Source of the DNA: Eubacteriales bacterium
GTDB taxonomy: Bacteria > Bacillota_A > Clostridia > Christensenellales > Aristaeellaceae
Direction of reading: 5' to 3'
NCBI GenBank assembly: GCA_029974855.1
Contig: JARKQO010000416.1
Location: 1-10,020, forward strand
DNA: 10,020 nucleotides
This document shows, in pieces, positions 1-6,013 of the stretch. How positions within the stretch are numbered: position 1 is the first letter of the stretch; the number at the start of each line of letters is the position of its first letter. The notes below the pieces were generated by a model that searched no databases, had not been told where the DNA came from, and was given only the letters and a program-made list of their open reading frames with translations. A program made the position numbers and the translations under genes.

Positions 1-1266
1 CCCCCGGACCCGGACATGGACGTGGGGGACATCAACGACGTGGTGATGGCCCCGGACGGGGCGGAGGGCCAAAGCCAGCTGAAGGATATCGATTACAGCA
101 AAAAGCTGTCCCGGGGGGCCAAGGGCCAAAGCGTGAAGCAGGTACAGCAAAAGCTGACGGAGCTGGGCTATTTTGAGGGCCCCATCAGCGGCAATTACAT
201 GAACCAGACCGTGGAGGCCGTGAAGCGGTTCCAGCTGAACAACGGCATCAAGGCCGACGGCGTCACCGGAGAGGAGACCTGGAACCTGCTCTTTAACGAC
301 GCCCAGGCCCTGGACGTCTCCGCCACCCCAAGGCCCACCCCGGTGCCCACCCCGGTGCCCTACGCTATCACCGTGGACGTGCGCAACCAGGTGGTGCTGG
401 TGAACGGCCGGGACGAAAACGGCGAATACACGGTGCCGGTAAGGCGGATGATCTGTTCCACCGGCATGAAGGCCACCCCCAGCGACGTGGGGGATTGGGT
501 GCTGGACGGCCAGAAGGCCCGCTGGTGCTACTTCCCCGCCTGGGGCAGCCACGCCCAGTATTGGACCCGGATCAACCCCTACATCGCGTTCCACTCGGTG
601 ATCTACCGGGATGTGGACTACATGGCCCTCAGCGTGAAATCCTATGATATGCTGGGGTCCAGAGCCTCCCACGGCTGCATCCGCCTGCTGGTGAGCGAGG
701 CCAAATGGATTTATGACAACATCGGGGAAGGGGTCGTGGTGACCATCCGGGAGGATTTGCCCGAGGACCAGGAGCTGACCAAATCCCTCCATCCCCCGGC
801 TTTGAACCGCACCTACATGCGCCCCGTAAACACCCCCCAGCCCACGGCGGAGCCCCAGTATTCCGCCACCGGCGCGCCTCCCCAGCCCTTCCGCACCCTG
901 AAAAAGGGCAAGAGCGGCGAGGATGTGTACTGGCTCCAGCGCAAGCTCCAGGACCTGGGGTATTACACTGGCACTGTGACGGGCACCTTTTACAACGGCA
1001 CCTACAAGGCCGTGAAGGCCTTCCAGAAGGACCATGGCATTTATGCGGACGGCATCGCCGGAGAGCGCACCTTGAAGGCCCTCTACGCGGACGTGCTGAA
1101 CACGCCGGAGCCGGAGGGAACCAGTGCCCCGGAACCTGAGGCAACGAATACCCCCAAGGGGTCCCCGGCGCCCACCTGGACTTTGGAGCCGACTTTGACC
1201 CTGACGCCCTCCCCCACGCCGGCCCCAACCCCCACCCTTCCCGCGGTGGGGGTCAGGAGGCCATAG
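1..1266 (+). CDS. L,D-transpeptidase (YkuD) with two peptidoglycan-binding domains, 5'-truncated
   Basis: The reading frame is open from base 1, so the true start lies off the left edge. Residue numbers here count from the ATG at 16. A PG_binding_1-like repeat spans about 31-93 (GIKADGVTGEETW). A Thr/Pro linker at about 103-115 leads to a YkuD catalytic domain at about 116-246. A second PG-binding repeat lies at about 294-357 (GIYADGIAGERTL), and the C-terminus is a Thr/Pro/Glu-rich tail at about 362-410. The catalytic signature is SHGCIR at 218-223, with nucleophile Cys221 and the upstream conserved His193. The family makes 3-3 peptidoglycan cross-links, or attaches proteins to peptidoglycan, outside the membrane. 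The PG-binding repeats would hold it on the wall. The signal peptide is not visible because the 5' end is missing. It converges on the minus-strand genes and is probably unrelated to them in function. The stop is TAG at 1264-1266. Confidence 0.93.
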   Translation, partial: PPDPDMDVGDINDVVMAPDGAEGQSQLKDIDYSKKLSRGAKGQSVKQVQQKLTELGYFEGPISGNYMNQTVEAVKRFQLNNGIKADGVTGEETWNLLFNDAQALDVSATPRPTPVPTPVPYAITVDVRNQVVLVNGRDENGEYTVPVRRMICSTGMKATPSDVGDWVLDGQKARWCYFPAWGSHAQYWTRINPYIAFHSVIYRDVDYMALSVKSYDMLGSRASHGCIRLLVSEAKWIYDNIGEGVVVTIREDLPEDQELTKSLHPPALNRTYMRPVNTPQPTAEPQYSATGAPPQPFRTLKKGKSGEDVYWLQRKLQDLGYYTGTVTGTFYNGTYKAVKAFQKDHGIYADGIAGERTLKALYADVLNTPEPEGTSAPEPEATNTPKGSPAPTWTLEPTLTLTPSPTPAPTPTLPAVGVRRP

Positions 1267-1416
1267 GGAAAGGCCCGTCCAGCCTGTGGCAATCGAAAGG
1301 GAGGGTGGTGCGGCTTGGCATCAGCAATAGGCGCGCCATTCTCGGCTATTGCGGCATAGCCTCCCGTATAGCGTTACAACAGCATAAGCGCCGGCTTTTC
1401 TCCCTTACTTAATAGA
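1267..1416. other. Convergent intergenic gap, no clear element
   Basis: This 150-base gap lies between the 3' ends of the transpeptidase (+) and the DUF4332-like gene (-). The only structure I see is a short inverted repeat, GGCTAT/ATAGCC at 1344-1349 and 1356-1361, with a 6-base loop. It has no T tract on either side, so I do not call a terminator. Composition falls here from the GC-rich level of the transpeptidase toward the lower level of the next gene. Confidence 0.4.
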
Positions 1417-2007
1417 TTACGAAACATAGGATGCGGCTTGGATTAATCTTTTAATATCTCGAAGCCCAATTTTGCCTTTGAAATAAAGCTGATCTTTATT
1501 GATTTGATCCAGTTCGTCACACATTTTGTCCGCATCCGCCTCGGATACGCTTTTTGCGTCATGATAGCCGGCAGAGGCCAGCATTCTCGCCGCTGTTGGG
1601 CTGATCCACTGGATTCTTGTGAGATTTACAAGACGGGACAGTTCATGAATCACCTGAGGATCGATTCCAAGGGCGATTTGCAACTCCTCTCTTTTTTCCG
1701 GGGAATGAAGTGCGTCAAAAAGCAAAGCGGTATTCCTGTACCCCTGCTTTTCCAGCTTTTCAATATCCATTTTCGGGAGCCAGTCGAACGAGCCGATTGG
1801 AAACGCTTGTGGGAAATAGCTTTCTATTTCCCGTCTGAGCAAGACCAGGTATTCGGACGGTATGCCTGTCTTTTCTGAAATCGAGGGGATGTTTTTAGGG
1901 TTTTTCAAAGCGCCGCGCAAATCCGAAAACATAAGATATCCGTTCTTTTTCAACGCTTCAAAACGATCATTGATATTTTCCAGCAGACAACTACGGCTTG
2001 GAACCAA
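1417..2007 (-). CDS. DUF4332-like helix-hairpin-helix protein (hypothetical)
   Basis: This is a 196-residue protein from a TTG start at 2007. I chose that start because GAGGA (2019-2015) lies 7 bases upstream. The frame stays open to an ATG at 2118, but that longer form would run out of frame into the regulator gene and begin with family-unlike residues. The first internal ATG (1932) would delete part of the first repeat. Three similar helical units are visible, at about 16-66 (LKKNGYLMFSDL, then TGIPSEYLVLLRREI), 84-130 (LEKQGYRNTALLFDAL, then LGIDPQVIHEL) and 131-192 (LASAGYHDAKSV, then KIGLRDIKRLI). This pattern resembles DUF4332, a helix-hairpin-helix-type family of unknown role. No signal peptide or membrane segment is seen. 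It follows the response regulator by 31 bases and may be read through from it. GC is about 32-50% in the 60-base stretches I counted, against low 60s nearby, and it uses AT-rich codons. This suggests foreign origin. Confidence 0.72.
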   Translation of the reverse strand: MVPSRSCLLENINDRFEALKKNGYLMFSDLRGALKNPKNIPSISEKTGIPSEYLVLLRREIESYFPQAFPIGSFDWLPKMDIEKLEKQGYRNTALLFDALHSPEKREELQIALGIDPQVIHELSRLVNLTRIQWISPTAARMLASAGYHDAKSVSEADADKMCDELDQINKDQLYFKGKIGLRDIKRLIQAASYVS

Positions 2008-2038
2008 ATCCGTATCCTCAATCCTTTTTGAAGGAGGC

Positions 2039-2788
2039 CTATCCCTTGAGGTTCCCCCGGTATTCCATGGGGCTGAGCCCCGTGAGCTTTTTGAAGTTCT
2101 TGCTGAAATGGGCCACATCCCCGTAGCCCACCGCCTCGGCGATTTCGTGCACCTTCAGGGCCGGGTCCGACAGCAGCTCCTTGGCCCTGTCGATGCGAAG
2201 GCCGTTGAGGATGTCGAAAAAGCTCTGGCCCAAATGGCCGTTGATGAGCTTGCTGAGATGCCATTGGCTCACATAGACGTTTTCGGCCACGTCCCCCAGG
2301 CTGATGTGCTCGGTAAAGTGCTGCTTGATGAATTGCAGCGCGGCCCGGGCCACGAAATTTCCCGCCTCGCTTTGGGAGGCGCTGTCGGGCTCCTCCCGGG
2401 ATTCCGGGGGAAGGGCTTCCAGGGCCTGGGTCATGTGGGCAAAGGCCTCCTTCAGCTCCTCCATCTTGCTGGGCTTGAGCAGGTAACGGCAAACCCCCAG
2501 GCGGATGGCTTGCTGGGCATAGTCGAAATCCCGGAAGGCCGTGAGCACCGCCACCTGGAGGTGGGGAAACTCGCTTTGGAGCGCGGCGATCATGTGCAAG
2601 CCGTCCATGTTGGGCATGCGGATATCCGTCAGCACAATGTGGGGTCGGAGGCTGCGGATGAGCCGGAGCCCCTCCAGGCCGTCGGTGGCGGTGCCCACCA
2701 CCTGGCAGCCCAGCTCCTTCCAGGGGAATACCTTCATGAGCCCTTGCAGAATGATCTCCTCGTCGTCCACCAGCACCACGTGAAACAT
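2039..2788 (-). CDS. YesN-type response regulator (REC + AraC-family HTH)
   Basis: This 249-residue two-domain regulator has a receiver domain at about 2-120. It shows the acidic pair Asp8/Asp9, the phosphoacceptor Asp55 (LTDIRMPNMDG), Thr83 and the conserved Lys105 (LLKPSK). A short linker at about 123-145 leads to an AraC-type double helix-turn-helix at about 148-247. The signature there is IDRAKELLSDPALKVHEIAEAVGYGDVAHFSKNFKK, which I give only by its position (about 199-234) and its final helix AHFSKNFKKLTGLSP. Phosphorylation by the kinase encoded two genes upstream would control DNA binding, and AraC-family members of this type usually activate sugar-use genes. The start ATG has AAAGGAGGG upstream (GGAGG at 2803-2799, spacing 10). 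The gene lies 45 bases after the binding-protein gene. The stop is TAG at 2041-2039, exactly where the composition changes. Confidence 0.95.
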   Translation of the reverse strand: MFHVVLVDDEEIILQGLMKVFPWKELGCQVVGTATDGLEGLRLIRSLRPHIVLTDIRMPNMDGLHMIAALQSEFPHLQVAVLTAFRDFDYAQQAIRLGVCRYLLKPSKMEELKEAFAHMTQALEALPPESREEPDSASQSEAGNFVARAALQFIKQHFTEHISLGDVAENVYVSQWHLSKLINGHLGQSFFDILNGLRIDRAKELLSDPALKVHEIAEAVGYGDVAHFSKNFKKLTGLSPMEYRGNLKG

Positions 2789-2815
2789 TCCCTCAAGCCC
2801 TCCTTTGTATGTCTG

Positions 2816-2831
2816 GCCCCCTTCCGGGGGC
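2816..2831 (-). promoter_or_regulatory. Intercistronic stem-loop between binding protein and regulator
   Basis: On the minus strand the 45-base gap contains GCCCCC-GGAA-GGGGGC, a perfect 6-bp GC stem closed by a GNRA-type tetraloop. It starts 2 bases after the stop of the binding-protein gene and ends about 12 bases before the ribosome binding site of the regulator. No T tract follows, so it is not a normal intrinsic terminator. A role in protecting the upstream mRNA 3' end or setting the binding-protein to regulator ratio is inference. Confidence 0.5.
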
Positions 2832-2833
2832 TT

Positions 2834-4048
2834 TTACTTTTCCCCGGCGGTCCCGAAGGGGTCCAGGGCCATGACCTCCTGCCACAGGGCGGCGGCGTCC
2901 ACGCTGCCGTCCGCCACGCCGGGGATGCCGGAGAACCAGTGGGCCCGGGCAGCCGGGTCCATGGCGTCCTGGAGGGGGGGATTCATGCGGGCCGGGTCGG
3001 CGGTCATGGCCAGGCAGCTTTCCAGCAGCCTGCCGGAGAAGGTGTACCCTCCCAAAGAGGCGGCGTTCTCCCCGGTGGTGAGGAAGGCCAGCAGATCCAC
3101 CGCCGCGTCCCGCTTGTCCGGGTCCTCCCAGGCGGCCCGGGTCAGGTAGAAGCCCATGGAAACGCCCCCCACAAAGGCGGCGGGATCGGCCTGGGGCGCG
3201 CAGGCGGGAAAGGGAAGCACCACCACGGTGTCCATCCTCTCCTGGGGCATGCCGTTGGCGAACCAGCTTCCCTCCACCTGCATGGCGGCGGATTTGTCCA
3301 AAAAGAGCTGGCTCACCTGGTCGTTGGTGGTGGCGTTGGCGTCCTGGGGGAAGGCCCCCAGCTGGCTGAGCCTGCGGATCAGCTCCATGCCCTGGACCCA
3401 GCTGTGGGGCACGGCCTGGCCCTTCCCGGGGCGGGCCAGATACTCCGCCTGGGAGCCGGAGGCCAAAATGCAGTATTCGGCGATATAATGGGGCACATCG
3501 CTGAGGCTCAGGGCGATGGGGGTGATGCCCAGCTCCCGGAAGGCCACGATGGCCGCCTCCAGCTTCTCCCAAGTGGTGGGCAGCTCAATGCCGTGCAGCT
3601 CAAACAGGTCCACGTTGCAAAAAAGCGCCTCCCAGAAGGAGCGGATGGGAATGGCATACACCTCCCCGTCCTTCTCCGCCACGGCGGCGTCCTCCACCAG
3701 GCCCAGGTCCGGATAGGCAGCGTTGATCTCCCGGATGGGTACCACCTTGCGCAGGATCAAGGCGCTGTCGGAGGTTTTGGCGAAGAAGAACAGCACGTCC
3801 GCCTCGTTTCCGGCGGCAAAGTCGTTGAGCACGCCGGTTTTCCAGGCCTCGTCCGAGGTGGAGGAGGCGTCCAGGACGATGTGGCCCGTGCGCTCCTGCC
3901 ATTGCTTTAGCAGGCCCAGGTAGGTATCCGCGGCGGCGTCGGCCCCGGTAAAGGTGCTGGTGATTTTTAAGGTTACGCCTAGGGCTGTGCCGGGCAAAAG
4001 GCCCAAAGTGAGGCATAGGAGCAAAGCGAGCGCAAGGGTTCTTTTCAT
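2834..4048 (-). CDS. Extracellular carbohydrate-binding protein (SBP family 1), orphan, likely sensor partner
   Basis: This 404-residue protein looks like a CUT1-type extracellular solute-binding protein (usual length about 400-450). Residues 1-24 form a signal peptide with basic Lys2-Arg3, a hydrophobic core and a TALG end. There is no lipobox cysteine: Cys12 sits inside the hydrophobic core in LLLCLT. Family-like stretches include the start of the mature protein (LKITSTFTGADAAADTYLG), the DFAAGNEADVLFFF strand at about 76-89, DGEVYAIPIRSFWEALFCN at about 127-145 and the ligand-side W of EGSWFANGMP. The start codon overlaps the kinase stop in ATGA (4048-4045), with AGGA 6 bases upstream, so it is translationally coupled to the kinase. 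No ABC permease or ATPase gene is in the window. Together with its position between kinase and regulator, this points to ligand presentation to the sensor rather than, or as well as, transport. The ligand is unknown; an amino sugar or oligosaccharide is a guess. Confidence 0.9.
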   Translation of the reverse strand: MKRTLALALLLCLTLGLLPGTALGVTLKITSTFTGADAAADTYLGLLKQWQERTGHIVLDASSTSDEAWKTGVLNDFAAGNEADVLFFFAKTSDSALILRKVVPIREINAAYPDLGLVEDAAVAEKDGEVYAIPIRSFWEALFCNVDLFELHGIELPTTWEKLEAAIVAFRELGITPIALSLSDVPHYIAEYCILASGSQAEYLARPGKGQAVPHSWVQGMELIRRLSQLGAFPQDANATTNDQVSQLFLDKSAAMQVEGSWFANGMPQERMDTVVVLPFPACAPQADPAAFVGGVSMGFYLTRAAWEDPDKRDAAVDLLAFLTTGENAASLGGYTFSGRLLESCLAMTADPARMNPPLQDAMDPAARAHWFSGIPGVADGSVDAAALWQEVMALDPFGTAGEK

Positions 4049-5811
4049 AGGGATTCCTGCCTTCCGGTGGATGGTAGGGCGGAGCCGGAGAGTTCCGCCT
4101 CCCGGCTGGGCCCAAGGGATACCTCCAGGGGGATGCGCAGCGTGGCCACGGTTTCCCCATGGGCGTCGGAGCCGATGGTGAGGGAGGCCCGCTCCCCGTA
4201 GAGCAGGTGGAGCCTGCGGGCCACGTTGCGGATGCCCAAGTGCTCCCGGTGGTCCTTGTCCTCGGCCAGCAGCTTGGCGATCCGCTGACGGCCCTCGGGG
4301 CTGAGCTTCTTGCCGTTGTTGACGACCTCCATCACCAAAAAGTCCGCCTGGGTGAAGATGTTCAGCAGAATCCGCCCGCCGCCCGCAGGCTCGATGCCGT
4401 GGGCGATGGCGTTTTCCACCAAGGTTTGGATCACCAGCCGGGGAATCAGGCGCTCCTCCAGGCCCTCTTGAACGGTGCGAAACACCGACAACCGGTCCCC
4501 GAAGCGAAGGCCCACGAAGTAGAAATACGCGTCCGCGATCTTCAGCTCCTCCCGAAGGGGCACCAGGTGCTGCTCCCCCCGGTCCATGCTGGCGTTGAGC
4601 AGCAGGCTCAGGGCCTCCACCATGGCGGTGACGGTCTCGCTCTCCTCCATGCGGGCCTGCCAGTTGATGGTCTCCAGGGCGTTGTTGAGGAAATGGGGGT
4701 TGATGCGGCTTTGCATGGCCTGAATCCGGGCGTCCCGCAGGGCGATTTCTTCCTTATAAGACTTGTCCACCAAGGTTTTCAGCTGCAAGCTCATGTTGGA
4801 GAAGGCGTTGCCCAGGCGGCCCAGTTCGTCCGGGCCCCGGATGGGCACGGTAATGCCCAGCTCCCCGTTCTGGATGCGGGTGGAGGCCTTGGAGAGGATG
4901 GCCAAAGGCCGGACGATGCGCCGGTTCACAAAGTACAAAATGGGGATGCACAGGGGCACCACCAGCAACAGCATCCAGGCCATCAAGGTACGGAATTCCT
5001 CCATTTCCCGGTACACGGCCCGCTTGTTCGCCTGGACCTGGAAGCGCAGCGCGTAATCCCGGGTGCCGGAGGAGAGAGTGTACAGCAGCAGGTCCCCCTC
5101 CTCGCTGAGGCCGTCGGGCCGGTCCAGGTAGGAGAGGTCCCCGGCCCCGTAGCCGTCCAAAGTGAGGGCATAGGCCGCCCCGGACTGGTCGCACCACTCC
5201 CGGATGGGCTGAAAAAGCTGATGTTCATTCAGGCCCAGCAGCAGCATGCCGTAGAGCTCTAGGCGGCTGTTGTAGAGGTTGCGCGCCAGGTAGGTGCGGC
5301 CGTCCTGGGCGAAAAAGGCGCAGCGGGTATCCAAAGCTTTGCTTTGCTCCAGCATGGCCGGCTGGGCGTTGAGAAGAAAGTAGGTGGCTTCGGAGTAATC
5401 GTCGGCGGTGTAGAAGAGGGTGGAGGGCTCGGCGGTGCGGAAGAACAAAGCGAAATCGCAAAGGGCCTCCCGGCCATACTTGCGCTCCAGGTAGCCCCGG
5501 CAGAGGCGGAAGTAGGTTTCCAGGTTCAGCTTGCCGCTTTCATAGCCGCTGACGGCGGCGGCCAGGTCCCCGTCGTATACCACGCTTTTGGCCAAGGAGA
5601 CCATCTTGTCGATGTTCTCCAAAGTGCGCACCTGGGCCTGCTGGGCCCCGGTGGTGAGGAAGGCCTCGGTTTTTTCCTGCATAGCCCCAAAGAAGCGAAG
5701 GCCGATGAAGGTGCCCAGCAGCGCGGTGGGCAGCAGCCAGCACAGCAGCACGATGGCCAGCAAGGACGCCCGCAAAGAGATGAATTTTTGGAGGAAGCCT
5801 TTCGTGAGCAT
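4045..5811 (-). CDS. YesM-type sensor histidine kinase
   Basis: This 588-residue membrane kinase has TM1 at about 17-40, an extracytoplasmic sensor region at about 41-276, TM2 at about 277-296 and a HAMP linker at about 297-349. A His_kinase (PF06580) domain with phosphoacceptor His373 (INPHFLNN) follows, then an HATPase_c domain with the N box LVENAIAHG (Asn467) and a late glycine box HLGIRNV (524-530). The usual D-x-G ATP-binding motif reads VVNNGKK (about 496-502), with Asn in the Asp position. This is seen directly and may or may not weaken activity. Residues after about 565 form a non-conserved tail whose coding DNA carries the start region of the binding-protein gene. It is the first gene of kinase, binding protein and regulator. 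GGAGG at 5819-5815 lies only 3 bases from the ATG, and an in-frame TGA sits directly before the ATG, so an upstream in-frame start is excluded. The outer region lacks an obvious sugar-binding fold, which agrees with sensing through the binding protein. Confidence 0.94.
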   Translation of the reverse strand: MLTKGFLQKFISLRASLLAIVLLCWLLPTALLGTFIGLRFFGAMQEKTEAFLTTGAQQAQVRTLENIDKMVSLAKSVVYDGDLAAAVSGYESGKLNLETYFRLCRGYLERKYGREALCDFALFFRTAEPSTLFYTADDYSEATYFLLNAQPAMLEQSKALDTRCAFFAQDGRTYLARNLYNSRLELYGMLLLGLNEHQLFQPIREWCDQSGAAYALTLDGYGAGDLSYLDRPDGLSEEGDLLLYTLSSGTRDYALRFQVQANKRAVYREMEEFRTLMAWMLLLVVPLCIPILYFVNRRIVRPLAILSKASTRIQNGELGITVPIRGPDELGRLGNAFSNMSLQLKTLVDKSYKEEIALRDARIQAMQSRINPHFLNNALETINWQARMEESETVTAMVEALSLLLNASMDRGEQHLVPLREELKIADAYFYFVGLRFGDRLSVFRTVQEGLEERLIPRLVIQTLVENAIAHGIEPAGGGRILLNIFTQADFLVMEVVNNGKKLSPEGRQRIAKLLAEDKDHREHLGIRNVARRLHLLYGERASLTIGSDAHGETVATLRIPLEVSLGPSREAELSGSALPSTGRQESL

Positions 5812-5838
5812 TCACCTCCAAACGAATGAATCATGTTG

Positions 5839-5870
5839 ATTATACCATAGTTTGCTCAGGGCGTGGACAA
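5839..5870 (-). promoter_or_regulatory. Candidate promoter of the kinase/binding-protein/regulator operon (extended -10)
   Basis: The minus strand has TGGTATAAT (5847-5839), a perfect TATAAT with the TGn of an extended -10. The best -35-like hexamer, TTGTCC (5870-5865), is 20 bases upstream, which is too far for a standard spacer, so the extended -10 probably carries most of the activity. Transcription would start near 5832. That leaves a leader of about 20 bases holding little beyond the kinase ribosome binding site. Confidence 0.6.
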
Positions 5871-5906
5871 GAAGAAAAAGGGGGCTGTTTTCCACAACCT
5901 CCCTTT
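5871..5906 (-). terminator. Candidate intrinsic terminator after the phosphorylase/mutase operon
   Basis: On the minus strand AAAGGGAGG (5906-5898) can pair with CCCCCTTT (5884-5877), giving an 8-bp stem that includes one G-U pair and a loop of about 14 bases. A T-rich tail follows, TTTTTCTTCTT, overlapping the stem end. The stem is imperfect and the loop large, so strength is uncertain. A T run at 5911-5916 on the plus strand could make it act in both directions. It lies just before the candidate kinase promoter, consistent with separate transcription units. Confidence 0.45.
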
Positions 5907-5918
5907 CTCATTTTTTCC

Positions 5919-5998
5919 TTGACCGGGCGCAGCCCGGTCAAAAGCGGGATTCCAAAGGGATGTATCCCTTTGGCGGGGTCCAGGGGCAGCGCCCCTGG
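5919..5998 (-). repeat. Three-hairpin palindromic element (probable interspersed repeat)
   Basis: Three perfect stem-loops follow one another between the mutase stop and the kinase promoter. Reading the minus strand, the first is CCAGGGGC-GCT-GCCCCTGG (5998-5980). The second has CCAAAGGGAT arms around AC (5973-5952). The third has TTGACCGGGC arms around TGC (5941-5919). Short linkers containing CCCCG and CCCGC separate them. The element begins 15 bases after the mutase stop. I recall similar CCAAAGGGA/TCCCTTTGG and CAGGGGC/GCCCCTG palindromes scattered through clostridial genomes, but could not check this. No T tract follows the last stem in the minus direction, so it is not a plain terminator. 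It may shield the mRNA 3' end. Confidence 0.7.
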
Positions 5999-6013
5999 CC
6001 TCGTCCCCGGCCC

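Noticed and set aside
1267..1416. Terminator or small RNA in the convergent gap
   Set aside because: Only a 6-bp stem without a T tract was found, and there is no coding frame with a ribosome site.
2008..2118. N-terminal extension of the DUF4332-like protein to an ATG at 2118
   Set aside because: The extra residues come from the regulator's 3' end read out of frame, and a TTG with a well-spaced GAGGA exists at 2007.
1862..3910. A 682-codon open frame on the plus strand
   Set aside because: It runs antisense across the DUF4332-like gene start, the regulator and most of the binding-protein gene, all with clear domains. Its Gly/His/Val/Gln-rich product is the typical mirror of GC-rich codons.
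4159..5262. A 367-codon open frame on the plus strand inside the kinase gene
   Set aside because: It is the antisense shadow of a kinase with intact H, N and G boxes.
5919..5941. Intrinsic terminator at the GACCGGGC hairpin
   Set aside because: In the minus direction the stem is followed by an A run, and in the plus direction by AAAGCGGG, so neither strand has the needed T tract.
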